The notes under the pieces were generated by a model. That model saw only the letters and a program-made list of their open reading frames with translations, was not told where the DNA came from and did not search any database. A DNA stretch of 64,000 bases from Henricia sp. BOLD:AAB3569 (taxonomy: Eukaryota; Echinodermata; Asteroidea; Spinulosida; Echinasteridae), in contig JBBELK010000525.1 of assembly GCA_037783545.1 (NCBI GenBank), positions 2,666,001 through 2,730,000 of the forward strand, read 5' to 3'. Every line of letters starts with the position of its first letter. The first letter of the stretch is position 1. The position numbers and the translations under genes are program-made. This document shows positions 31,601 through 38,779 of this stretch, in pieces.

Positions 31601-33976
31601 TCTGTAGAGCAATACGACTGCAGCCTTCCGGGCGCCTTTCACTGCCTGAACCCCTATGGAGAATGTATGGATGGTACTTACGTCTGCAACAATTATGAAG
31701 ATTGCTATGACGGCCGAGATGAATTGAACTGTGGTACGTACGCTATTTTAAGTAAACTCCTCAAAAAAAGTTTGGGAACTCAACTTTGATTGACGATTTC
31801 TCTCTTGTTACCAAATTATTTTCCTTAAATTTGATATCATTGGAAAGCCCCGTTATTCTTCTTTACAATCGGGTCGATCCGAGTCGGCTCTGAAAAAACT
31901 TTGAAAAGGGGTCTGTTCGAACACCAGATACGCATTTTTAATAAACCGATAGCCACCTAAAATCCGATTTTCGTATCCGTCTCTAAAAATAGTTCTTTCC
32001 GGGTAAAATAATGCGGTGTTTCAGCTCTGTGGAAACACGCCGGTACAATAAACCGATACAATCGGTGTTCCAATGCACTGTGATGCATACACTGGGCCAA
32101 CTTTCCGAACTTTCGGTAGCGACCGAACGCTTGTGTAGAATCGGTTACAAACTAATATTCCACCCTCTGTAAAAAAAAAATGTGCCGTGTCAGCATTAGC
32201 CCGGTATTTTATTCCGGTTAGAAAATTCTGGGTTAGAAAATTCTGGGTTTAGTGGACTGGATTGTTCTGTAGAAAAACGCCGAATGATGTGTCATAATGT
32301 TATGATTAAGCAATTGGGGGATGTGTAGCACTGCGGAAAATGGAGGTGGATGTAAAGTGAAATGTTACAAAATGCATTGCTATTGTCAAAAAGTGCACTG
32401 ACACATACCCATCCTCCAAGCAAACGGAGAATGCACTGTATGACAATAGCGGTGCATTTTTTTATGTTTCACTTTACACCCACCCCCATATTCAGCTATG
32501 TTGCACATCCCCCAATTGCTTAATCATAGCAAATGACACATCATTGTGAAGAAGAATAACATGCCTTTCCAATGAGGCCAAATTCAAGGAAAATTATTTA
32601 GATACAAGAGAGAAATCGTCAGTCAAATTAACTTGAGCTTCCAAACTTTGTTGAAGTGTTTAATAAAAATAAAAAAAACCATTAATGATATTAGGGTTTC
32701 TTTTGTTTTGTCCTTACCTGACGTAATTAAGTAATGAAATTAAAGACCATTACATGTATATCATTTCACTTTGAGTTGACTTAAAAAACCTTACTCAAAG
32801 TATCGATAGCAACGAACAAAAACCATTCATGATAAATAGGGTTTGTTTTTTCCTTACCTGACGTAATTAAGAAAAAAACATGAACTGAAATTGAAGGCCA
32901 ATACATGTATATCAAGTTGACTATTAAAAACCTTACTCAAAGTATCAATAGCAACGGTAACTAACGTGATATGAGTTTATTTCTGTCCAAGGTTTTTGTA
33001 AGAAATTACAAACATTTTCAGTTCGACAGAGAGTAATATTTTTCAAGACCCCACTGCAGACCGCCCTTCCCTTCCCTAACTTTACTACATACAATATACC
33101 AACATTTTTTTGTCACTACCATGAAATGTCAACATTTTACAGAGCTTGTAAAGTCCTACACGACCTTTAAGACTGACCAAACCCACTTTTATTCCCATAT
33201 CACGCATCAGTTGAATAAAGCAGTCAAAATTAAAACTAGGAAAATCCGCCAGCATGTGTTGCGATATAACACTTCAAAATGTAAAACCTCGCTTTCAATT
33301 CATTTTACAGGTGATCAAAAAAAGCGTCGCCGCAGTCCATTTGGTAAGTCCTGGTATTTTAATAAGTTTTCCAATCTAATTATGGCACAAAACACTACAA
33401 AAGGGCCAGTAAATAAATCATGTCAAATTAGCAATGCTTATAGTTTATACTGAGCAGCAAAACAAATGCAAACATTTTCTCCAGGTTTTGATTTCTAAAA
33501 CCAGTCAATCTGAGAGCGGGAATTTTCAGCACACAAAAGCTTTGTGCAGTCATGCATTTAATGAACATTTCATGTGAACATTTTTATGTCAACTTAATTA
33601 CAAAAGACATTTTCAAATTTGGATTAAACGGAAAATTTGCATTTCTTTTGCTGCTCATGCAGTATAAAAAAGTTGCAAATATTCTACATTCATTTCTTAA
33701 TTAAAATTCCCAATTTGCACATGCAAATCGGTCACACAGAAATCGTTCACAAACATTATGCACAGAATTCGGTCCAAGACCGGAAAATGCACATTTTGAA
33801 AGGGCTGGAAATGGAAAACTTGTGGTATATTGTAATTTTATAGTGAATGAAATGTTGTGTCCAGCTTTCACATTCCAACTGAAAGGGCAGAATAGGAATA
33901 TGCTTTCATAAAATACCCTTTTAAAATACCTTGGTTTATGATTTGTTTATCATGGTCAGGCCGTTCCAAGAACTGA
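16617..33976 (+). CDS. Secreted multi-LDLa-module precursor with basic linkers (about 20 exons, 539 aa)
   Basis: Twenty exons, every one joined through phase-1 introns, sum to 1620 nt (540 codons with stop). Order: signal peptide; basic linker; LDLa1-LDLa2; basic linker; LDLa3-LDLa4; two basic linkers; LDLa5; Ser-rich spacer; linker; LDLa6; spacer; linker; LDLa8-LDLa9; [13 protein letters not shown] tail and TGA 33974-33976. A further module (LDLa7, 29044-29189) is frameshifted and left out. LDLa modules fold around Ca2+ with three disulfides and bind protein ligands. The linkers carry KR, KAKR, KRK and KKRRR sites, so proprotein-convertase cutting between modules is plausible (inference). 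No membrane segment, EGF or protease domain was seen, so it is secreted rather than an LDLR. I do not recognise a named homologue. TATA promoter at 16557 and AATAAA at 34029 bound the unit. Confidence 0.8.
17037..17081 (+). CDS. LDLa gene exon 2: end of signal peptide
   Basis: Acceptor CATGTTTTTCAG, donor GTAAGT. Encodes [15 protein letters not shown]; cleavage probably near GIEG. A decayed, unspliceable copy lies at 19729-19774. Confidence 0.8.
17226..17258 (+). CDS. LDLa gene exon 3: basic linker
   Basis: 33 nt encoding [13 protein letters not shown] and KAKR are potential dibasic/furin-type sites directly before LDLa1. Donor GTAAGT. A duplicate occurs at 20419-20451. Confidence 0.75.
18135..18275 (+). 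CDS. LDLa gene exon 4: LDLa module 1
   Basis: 47 codons with six cysteines: [26 protein letters not shown]. The Trp, the Asp after Cys4 and the acidic EDE keep the Ca2+-cage pattern of LDLa modules. Acceptor TTTCTGTTTAG, donor GTAAG. Confidence 0.9.
18432..18882. mobile_element. Foldback MITE with 28-bp TIRs, nested element inside
   Basis: CTGAAAATCGGATATGAACC at the left matches the complement of the right end near 18855-18882. Inside, 18627-18815 is bounded by CAGCACGATATGTGGCA and TGCCACATATCGTGCTG, a second MITE also present near 38785 and 39190. The duplicated intron carries both at 21622-22081. Confidence 0.7.
19025..19090 (+). pseudogene. Ty3/gypsy-type integrase remnant
   Basis: A short frame reads [17 protein letters not shown], matching the conserved C-terminal core of retroelement integrases (HPxxDGxxERxNRT). 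It stops soon after. The tandem copy is at 22219-22285 and a related fragment at 38506-38580. Confidence 0.6.
19373..19519 (+). CDS. LDLa gene exon 5: LDLa module 2
   Basis: 49 codons: [27 protein letters not shown]. Six cysteines and Ca2+-site acids are intact. Acceptor TTCCCTTTCAG, donor GTAAG. A deletion has fused the following intron to the tail of a SINE-like sequence, removing the linker exon present in copy 2 (22929-22961). Confidence 0.9.
19729..19774 (+). pseudogene. Fossil copy of LDLa gene exon 2 at duplication junction
   Basis: Nearly identical to exon 2 (CTGTGCTTGGTGTTGG...) but lacks an acceptor and has GGAAGTGC in place of the GGTAAGTGC donor. It marks the left edge of the second tandem unit. 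Confidence 0.85.
19867..20376. mobile_element. TTAA-flanked MITE with CGCCCCAAA repeats
   Basis: TTAA then AGGCAGTATACATCATTGG at the left pairs with CATGTATACTATCT then TTAA at the right. The interior carries repeats of ACTTCGCCCCAAA in both orientations. It is absent from the homologous site in copy 1 (near 17190-17200), so it inserted after the duplication. Confidence 0.8.
20419..20451 (+). CDS. LDLa gene exon 6: basic linker (copy 2)
   Basis: Encodes the same residues as exon 3, with silent changes; acceptor TTTTTTTAG, donor GTAAGT. Phase keeps the frame between LDLa2 and LDLa3. Confidence 0.75.
21325..21465 (+). CDS. LDLa gene exon 7: LDLa module 3
   Basis: Duplicate of module 1; residue differences are few (for example H for Q after the first Cys, DEQDC for DEQNC). 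All cysteines kept. Donor GTAAG. Confidence 0.9.
22569..22715 (+). CDS. LDLa gene exon 8: LDLa module 4
   Basis: Duplicate of module 2 with one or two substitutions (SEAW for SDAW). All cysteines and Ca2+-site acids kept. Confidence 0.9.
22929..22961 (+). CDS. LDLa gene exon 9: basic linker [11 protein letters not shown]
   Basis: 33 nt between TTTCCCTTGCAG and GTAAGT, phase 1-1, encoding a KRK-containing linker. Its counterpart after LDLa2 was deleted. Confidence 0.65.
   Translation, partial: EKEKGKLLAQ
23060..23215 (+). mobile_element. tRNA-derived SINE-like element
   Basis: GGCTTCATAGCTCAATTGGCAG holds an A box (TAGCTCAATTGG) and CGCGGTTTGAATCCCGG a B box; GGCTTC/GGAGCC could be the acceptor stem remnant. 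The following body (CACTGCATCCAGATT...) also occurs at 19526 and, diverged with the B box, at 41680-41760. Confidence 0.7.
23386..23843 (+). mobile_element. AATT-targeting MITE, copy 2
   Basis: GCATAGTTCCGACCTGTC to ATCAGAACTATGC, flanked by AT at 23384-85 and 23844-45. The homologous sequence at 25722-25725 shows the empty AATT site. Contains a run of 16 G at 23802-23817. Confidence 0.8.
24110..24525. repeat. GCAACT/AGTTGC foldback repeat (LDLa unit A)
   Basis: Dozens of GCAACT/AGTTGC words, ending GATGTACGCTAGGCTTTAAA. Truncated at its left end. It begins the roughly 2-kb unit carrying the linker, LDLa5 and spacer exons. Confidence 0.75.
24658..24687 (+). CDS. LDLa gene exon 10: basic linker [10 protein letters not shown]
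   Basis: 30 nt, acceptor ATATTTTCCCAG, donor GTAAGT. Duplicated at 26678 and 28891 with few changes; KRK (or KQK) lies before each following module. Confidence 0.7.
24813..24980 (+). CDS. LDLa gene exon 11: LDLa module 5
   Basis: 56 codons: acidic lead [16 protein letters not shown], then [28 protein letters not shown]. Canonical LDLa with DGxDE. Acceptor TATTTGGCAG, donor GTAAG. Confidence 0.9.
25286..25330 (+). CDS. LDLa gene exon 12: Ser-rich spacer
   Basis: 45 nt encoding [15 protein letters not shown], acceptor CATTTTGCAG, donor GTAAGT. No cysteine. Copy at 27307-27351. Confidence 0.7.
25574..26546. mobile_element. GCAACT foldback element with two nested MITEs
   Basis: Starts AAAGCCTATAGCGTATCGAC and ends GTCGATGTACACTAGGCTTT, so its termini are inverted repeats. 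Two elements with ends GGGGCCAATTTCATAAAGC and GCTTTATGAAATTGG (25616-25858 and 25884-26121) sit inside it. Another complete copy is at 28037-28759. Confidence 0.75.
26678..26707 (+). CDS. LDLa gene exon 13: basic linker [10 protein letters not shown]
   Basis: Copy of exon 10; the KRK site is changed to KQK. Splice sites intact. Confidence 0.7.
26833..27000 (+). CDS. LDLa gene exon 14: LDLa module 6
   Basis: Protein identical or nearly identical to module 5, differing at silent positions. Splice sites intact. Confidence 0.9.
27307..27351 (+). CDS. LDLa gene exon 15: Ser-rich spacer (copy 2)
   Basis: Same 15 residues as exon 12; splice sites intact. Confidence 0.7.
27483..27924 (+). mobile_element. 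AATT-targeting MITE, copy 3
   Basis: GCATAGTTCCGACC to TCAGAACTATGC, flanked by AT at 27481-82 and 27925-26. The paralogous intron at 25459-25462 has the empty AATT site in identical flanks, proving insertion after the 2-kb duplication. Confidence 0.85.
28037..28759. mobile_element. GCAACT foldback element (unit B/C boundary)
   Basis: Third copy within the LDLa gene, with one nested GGGCCAATTTCAT element at 28081-28332. Ends ACTAGGCTTTAAA. Confidence 0.75.
28891..28920 (+). CDS. LDLa gene exon 16: basic linker (copy 3)
   Basis: Encodes KRKQLHVRK; splice sites intact. If LDLa7 is skipped it joins in phase to the module at 29389. It may itself be skipped without frame effect. Confidence 0.55.
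29044..29189 (+). pseudogene. Broken LDLa module 7
   Basis: Copy of modules 5/6 ([22 protein letters not shown]) that loses similarity after GGECI and runs to TAA at 29187-29189 with no donor. Including it would end the protein early, so it is probably skipped or dead. Confidence 0.8.
29389..29547 (+). CDS. LDLa gene exon 17: LDLa module 8
   Basis: 53 codons: [27 protein letters not shown]. Diverged from the duplicated modules, so it is an older unit. Acceptor TATTTGGCAG, donor GTAAG. Confidence 0.9.
29748..29890. repeat. Minisatellite of GACTTGACTTGAGACTCGAAC
   Basis: Imperfect tandem copies of CTCGAACCTCAAATGACTTGA with GACTTGACTT runs. Confidence 0.7.
29994..30546. mobile_element. Inverted-repeat element, 162-bp arms
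   Basis: Arms 29994-30155 and 30385-30546 are equal in length and nearly perfect complements (ATTCATAAAAAGCACATT at the left end, mirrored at the right). The 229-bp centre has no recognised content. Confidence 0.8.
31066..31420. repeat. Imperfect inverted repeat
   Basis: TTTTCACGAAAACCAAAAAG with TTGATTC... at the left matches TTTTTGGTTTTCGTGAA at the right. The centre contains two copies of GGGTTGCATTGCACATACCG. Probably a foldback MITE. Confidence 0.6.
31608..31733 (+). CDS. LDLa gene exon 18: LDLa module 9
   Basis: 42 codons: [28 protein letters not shown]. The usual Trp is Tyr and the Asp after Cys4 is Asn, so Ca2+ binding may be weaker. Two further upstream in-phase acceptors (near 31569 and 31577) could lengthen the exon. 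Donor GTACGT. Confidence 0.85.
31758..32665. mobile_element. Foldback element, family shared with 62733-63190
   Basis: Left end CTCAAAAAAAGTTTGGGAAC and right end TTCCAAACTTTGTTG are inverted; GATTTCTCTCTTGTTAC and CAAGAGAGAAATCG pair inside them. The same ends and body words occur at 62733-63190. Confidence 0.75.
32690..32960 (+). repeat. Direct repeat of about 125 bp, intronic
   Basis: The phrase TTCCTTACCTGACGTAATTAAG with CATTACATGTATATCA, then TTAAAAACCTTACTCAAAGTATC, occurs near 32710 and again near 32850. Two tandem diverged units. No coding capacity. Confidence 0.6.
33311..33343 (+). CDS. LDLa gene exon 19: polybasic linker [11 protein letters not shown]
   Basis: 33 nt, acceptor CATTTTACAG, donor GTAAGT. 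KKRRRS is the strongest convertase-like site in the protein. With the next exon it reads SPFGRSKN, where GR could serve as an amidation signal (speculative). Confidence 0.7.
33960..33976 (+). CDS. LDLa gene exon 20: last codons and stop
   Basis: Acceptor CATGGTCAG, then GRSKN and TGA. Very short, phase-consistent; AATAAA follows 53 nt later. Confidence 0.55.
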
Positions 33977-34028
33977 ACTGAACCAACATCCAGATGAAGA
34001 GGAGAAAAACGTTTGATTTCGCAAGTGC

Positions 34029-34034
34029 AATAAA
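34029..34034 (+). terminator. Polyadenylation signal of the LDLa gene
   Basis: AATAAA, in position for the gene ending at 33976. Confidence 0.55.
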
Positions 34035-34197
34035 TTTAATTTGCTAATTACAGCAGTACGTAATTTTGTTTCCAAATACCCATGTAATGTTCTAAAGACA
34101 GCGACTTATAAGATTCTCAAATATAACTGCTTCATGGTGAAAGCAATACACATACGTTTAACTATTTCAAATTCATATTAATTACAGAAGAAAAGCT

Positions 34198-34352
34198 TAA
34201 AGGCACAGGCTCGTCAGCAATGCGCGCCCGCCAAATTCGTGCCCGCCAAATTTGTGCCACGAAAAACGCAGCTCCATGCATTTGCTATGGAGCTGTGTAT
34301 TCCATTGCACGAATTTGGCGCGCGCGCATTGCTGACGAGCCTGTGCTTTTAA
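34198..34352. mobile_element. GC-rich palindromic MITE, CACAGGCTCGTC family (copy 4)
   Basis: TTAAAGGCACAGGCTCGTCAG at the left and CTGACGAGCCTGTGCTTTTAA at the right, with the AGCTCCAT hairpin at the centre. TTAA-like ends suggest a TTAA target. Confidence 0.8.
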
Positions 34353-34382
34353 CCTATTTTCGTTCACCAGGCATATTACACT

Positions 34383-34450
34383 ATGAACAACTAACAATGG
34401 AGATTTGGCACACACCATTATAGTTTGTGCCCAATTTCCATTGTTAGTTG
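34383..34450. repeat. Short hairpin around AACTAACAATGGA
   Basis: GAACAACTAACAATGGAGAT pairs with CAATTTCCATTGTTAGTTGC, loop about 25 bp. Just after the MITE at 34198. Confidence 0.65.
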
Positions 34451-34875
34451 CTCATAAACCCGTGCACAGTTGAAAAACAAAGAAATAACATTACATTTCA
34501 AACAGTAGCAGTAGTCCACAGATCCACTTCTAACTCCAACAAACTTGTTAGGATTGTTGCAAATGGCATACTAAACAAACTCAGTAAACTGATGCAGTTC
34601 ATGATATCAAGAAGACACTGAAAATGACACCAACATTTGTACACAAGTCTATGGAGAATTCCCATGTTGTCCTGAGATGACATCACAGCTTTGCTCATAT
34701 GGAAATTTCATTAGCATAAAAATATAAAACTTGCAATTACACCAAAACGGAACTATAAAATTCTCTGAAATCGATCGAAATGTGTAAAACAAATAATATT
34801 TCATGTCACCTTTAAGTTTACATTCAACACTGTTCACGACTGAAGGCAAAATTACACAGCACTATGACAAAGCAT

Positions 34876-35136
34876 AGCTCTATTGAGCTCGTGCCAATGA
34901 CGTAATTTTGGGAGTAAAACAATGCCGCGTCGTTGTGGAAGCAATGTGCGTGCGCGTTGTGTGTGTCCATAGCGCGCGTAACGCGCTATGATGAGGCTCC
35001 CATTGGTGAACTAAACCGCGTTACGCCCACCAGAGACACACACAACGCGCACGCACATTGCTTCCACAATGACTCGGCATTATTTGACTCCCAAAATGGC
35101 ATATTCGCACGTGTTCGAAAGGGGTCAATACTCGAT
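34876..35136 (+). mobile_element. GC-rich palindromic MITE, second copy inverted at 52022-52275
   Basis: ATTGAGCTCGTGCCAATGACG, then a palindrome centred on TAACGCGCTATGATGAGG flanked by GGAAGCAATGTGCGTGCGCG and its complement. The whole sequence is repeated in reverse orientation at 52022-52275, which fixes the limits. Confidence 0.8.
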
Positions 35137-35139
35137 GCA

Positions 35140-35570
35140 TTGTAAACTTATCCACAGTATAAACTTGTTGAAAATTCTAAAAATAAACCCTTAGGCTGTT
35201 TTAAGCTAAATTTAATTGTTTTAAAATATTAATGAACAAATAAATTTGTTTTTAAAGAGCATGAATTGATTTGTACTTGTCTCTTGATTTAGTTCTGATT
35301 TTTATATATTAGAAATCACCCGCCCATTTGGTCATGGAGGTTTGGTAAATTATTTACAGCTGAGTACAGCCGACCTCGTCCCCATGGTCTGAGAGCAGTT
35401 AGGAACGAGGATGCTCGACCACCCTGGGGACGAGGTTGGCATACATCGGACACATGTCTCAGAATCAACCAATGAAAAGCCTTGGTTGCATGCTAATGAC
35501 AAAATGTGCTCATTGGTTGAATTAGCCTAATTTCTCCATCATGAAACATTATTCTGGTTATGATGTAAAT
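35140..35570. other. Intergenic, no gene seen
   Basis: Contains a short inverted pair around CCGACCTCGTCCCC (35370) and GGGGACGAGGTTGGC (35427). Nothing else recognised. Confidence 0.35.
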
Positions 35571-35574
35571 TACA

Positions 35575-35870
35575 TTACGGACAATTATCGTAAAACCTCC
35601 ATTCTGCAACGTTTACCCGCCACGAGGCTATCCCAATATGCACCTCAGTTGGTACCCGGCCGTGGTAGAAACCAGCATCCCATTCCAAGAATGCATTAGC
35701 TTGCTCCCCTTTGCCGATTTTGGCCACGCCCCCATCATAGGCCAACCAGAACGGACGGAACTCGTTCGCGTCGATGATGTGCATTTCGTCGTGTTCGGCC
35801 ACTAAGTCGGGGCAGATGTCTGATTGGCAGGCTCGCATGGCGGATTTGGCATAGTTTCAACCACATAGAG
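35575..35870 (-). pseudogene. Methyltransf_FA domain, C-terminal exon with premature stop
   Basis: Acceptor ATTTTTTCAG at 35880-35871 and phase 1 predict a frame that meets TGA at the fifth codon, then stays open for 90 codons to TAA 35577-35575. A downstream acceptor (for example before ACATCTGCCCC) could bypass the stop but would delete the conserved motif. Confidence 0.65.
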
Positions 35871-35989
35871 CTGAAAAAATGTGATGGAACGACATACAAA
35901 TAAAATTCTCCGTTTTCCGTAGAGGAGCTGACATTCATGCACGGTTTGTCTTCACAAACGTACAATTGTAGTTCCACGGCACCGGTACC

Positions 35990-36425
35990 GGTTTTGGGCG
36001 GGCAACGTATGTGTGTGCCGTGAGGCCAAATGTCACATTGTCCGGTAGACTGTTGTCAGTTCACAGTGGAACTCGCTTCGGTCAAAATTTTATGTTTGAT
36101 TTTTCAGAGTTATGTTTAACTTTGTTTCATAACCTGAATAGTCTCTTTTGTCGAATACTCATACATATTTTGAAAAAAATCGGAGCTGAATTTGATGCAG
36201 TACTGCAATAATAAACTTCAGGAATGAACTGTGTATCACTAACTCCAAGGACACGTGATTTATCGGAACCTCGCGTTTTTTGGGAAAATGCAAAATAAAC
36301 GGCAAAATTTGGCGGTTTCTTTTCAGGTTCTCTTCAGTCTATTTCAGAAAGACTTTCATAACCATGTATGGGTCTATTTCGAGCCCAAAATAGCCCAACA
36401 AAGCCGGTGTGTCCCTTTAACCCAA
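35990..36425 (-). repeat. Dispersed repeat, inverted copy of 4655-5260
   Basis: Ends CAACAAAGCCGGTGTGTCCC at 36398-36417; homologous words in the same order as the copy at 4655. No coding capacity. Confidence 0.55.
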
Positions 36426-36750
36426 TTTACCTCGAGCCGCGTGGGATGATCTGACCTCAAGCCGCGTGTCTCAAAAAAGACCTAGAAGTACATGTTCCAA
36501 TGGAACACTTCAGGCAGAGTGGTACACCCTGCCTCAGCGGCTCTTATGGAGGCTGGTGCAGTCAGCCATGCCACAAGAGATTTTCATACACATTACTGAC
36601 CGATAAAGTAAGATACATCTATCAGCCTCCTCGATATATCTGCCAGTGTAACTTGCGAACAATCGCTCTTATCGATGAAAAGGATGGTTTTAAGACTAAA
36701 TAAGATTAACACAACAAAATAAAAAGAAGCAGCACAAAACAGAAACTTAC

Positions 36751-36898
36751 TGATGTCGACAAATATTGACCCATTTTGGGGAGACTCTGCGAAGGCAATT
36801 GTGGCATCATGTCCCGATTTCACGGTGAAATCTACTCGGAATGGCATTGTGGCAGGCTTCAGGTCAAAACGAAACAGTTTTGGCGTGGTAGTCGTGAA
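36751..36898 (-). pseudogene. Methyltransf_FA domain, N-terminal exon
   Basis: Reads FTTTTPKLFRFDLKPA to IFVDIS with donor GTAAGT (36750-36745) and acceptor ATTGCCAG. FRVDFTVKSGHDATIAF matches the conserved FxVxACSDAHIALS-type strand of the family. Confidence 0.6.
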
Positions 36899-37469
36899 CT
36901 GGCAATTCGGATGTAAAAGAAACGAAGTGAATACGAAAGCGTCTTTTAAAATGGCTTTTCAATCTATAATCTTTGGCACAAACTGACGACCAGTCACACT
37001 TCGCCTAAAAGCAAAATACTAACCCGAATCAAACTTCAAAAATTAAATTCGCGACGAATTTGCATAAATAAATAAATAAACTTCGAACCTGGCGCTAAGT
37101 GTGGCACCGACACGTGTTTTGTCGGGGAAAAATTTGTTTGAAATGAATACATGCATTAAACATAAAACTTGCAATATAAGACGATCGACTTACACATATA
37201 ATATGATGATACCAGTTGATATTGAGCAAGTTCTATTCTACTATGGTAGAGAGAGAAAACAAGTTTCTTACATTTGATTTCTTCCGGGGGTTTCATTCTT
37301 GGGCGTCGACATATCATTGAAAGCATCAAAATTAATGTCCTCTTTTGGAGCTCGGCCAAATTCTCCTCAGGTTCCGCCTTGATCAGAACGCCGCATATTT
37401 CTCCTTGTACAACTTGAAACAAACCGACAGCCAAATATAGGACCGGAAAGGCATCAAGTGGCAGCATTT

Positions 37470-38500
37470 TTTAGATCCAAAATGAACAACGATGTCTCGA
37501 TCAACTTTTCGAACTGACAAAATTACCCTCTCAACTTGAATCAATAATTAACCATTATTGGGTAGTTTTATTGCGCCTTCGCGCAACGCTTTACGGTCAT
37601 CGAGGAACAGTATTGGTTAAGGGGGTAAAATACACTCCGATGTTTCTATGGAAACCGGTAATAAAAAATAAAGCATGCAGATACCATGCAGTGACGTCAA
37701 TTTAAAATTTTATTCTGCAAATTTAACAATTAGAGACCTGTTGGAAAGACCTGCATGCTTCAGAGAAAACGGCAGTCCTTTTCTTTCTTTTTTATTGCAA
37801 AAATTAATAAAGATCATGTACTGTTTACCGATGTCCTCATTAATAATAATAATAGTGGATTATTATATTTTAGCGCACATGCCACCCTGCGGGGTGCTCC
37901 TGGCGCTGTTGCCATTATTAACGCTGCCGTTAGGAAATCCTTATTCATTTCTTTTTGCGTCCACTGACCATAAATAATTCAGCTGTATAATTAAAAAGAA
38001 CGATCTCAAGCAATGTAGCAAACTAGTGGATTGGGTGCCCGTTTCCTGTAATTATTTGCGATTGAGTAGTTCTATATATTCCGACAATCATCACGAACCA
38101 AGAATTGCGGAGCCAGGGTGCGGTCAGTCGGTATTGTAGATTTATTGACTGGCGTCTTCATGTCCTCGGACATTAAAGCACAAAGACAAGTTTCAAAATG
38201 TCAGTCTTTAGTTTATTCTTCATTATAATACATGTATTATAAACTATATTTTTATTTCTATTTTAAACAGTATTAAAAAGGTTGTAATGAAAACAACGTT
38301 AGTTACAATACAAAGTACCGCATAACAAGTAAAAACTGGCAGGTGTAAAACGCTAATAGAACCGAAAACGTCACAGGGGATAGAAAAATTAACTAATAGC
38401 ACTAGGAATACAAAAGTTGGCAAAATAAATCTGAAACCTCATTAACAGTGCCACTAAAATCACAAGTCTAGTTACACCACGCACCGTGACTAACTAATGT
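37470..38500. other. Intergenic, no gene seen
   Basis: AT-rich DNA with a TAATAATAATAATAG run at 37841-37855. No exon or repeat boundary could be supported. Confidence 0.35.
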
Positions 38501-38505
38501 ATGAG

Positions 38506-38580
38506 CTTGGTATGCACCCATACAGCAATGGTCTAGTAGAAAGATTAAACGGAACTCTGGTTGCGATGAAGCTCCACTCA
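38506..38580 (+). pseudogene. Ty3/gypsy-type integrase fragment
   Basis: Reads MHPYSNGLVERLNGTLVAM then KYILQD, the conserved integrase stretch HPxxNGLVERxNGTL. Short and isolated; no LTRs seen. Confidence 0.65.
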
Positions 38581-38627
38581 AAATATATATTACAGGATTG
38601 ATAATCCTGTAATCGGCCTTTAAGACC

Positions 38628-38778
38628 TATAGACCGTATCGAATAGCCGCAATTTCGTGGCGCACCTTTTGTTACTTAAACCGTTCAACAGTCGAAGCAC
38701 AATATGTGCAACCATGCATGTCCTCAAGGAACAAAGAAACTGCCCACGAAATGGCGGCTATTGGATACGGTCTATACC
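38628..38778. mobile_element. MITE with TAGACCGTATC ends
   Basis: TAGACCGTATCGAATAGCCG at the left pairs with CGGCTATTGGATACGGTCTA at the right. A partial relative is near 4607 (GGACCGTATCGAGTAGC). Confidence 0.75.
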
Positions 38779-38779
38779 C

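Larger units (their letters stand above)
35575..37467 (-). pseudogene. Secreted Methyltransf_FA-domain protein (farnesoic acid O-methyltransferase-like domain), probably inactive
   Basis: Three - strand pieces: 37467 downward starts MLPLDAFPVLYLAVGLFQ, a signal peptide; 36898-36751 encodes FRFDLKPA and SGHDATIAFAESPQNGS; 35870-35575 encodes MRACQSD, EFRPFWLAYDGGVAKIGKG, EVHIGIASW and ends at TAA. The last two match the layout of the Methyltransf_FA domain (PF12248), a beta-sandwich found in many secreted invertebrate proteins despite its name. The intron between them is phase 1 with good sites. The last exon opens LCG-stop-NYAKSAMR, where the family has GGW-N-KS-IR, so Trp appears mutated to TGA (+ strand 35857-35859). 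The join between the signal exon and 36898 is unresolved and that exon may be frameshifted. Pseudogene or null allele is an inference. Confidence 0.6.
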
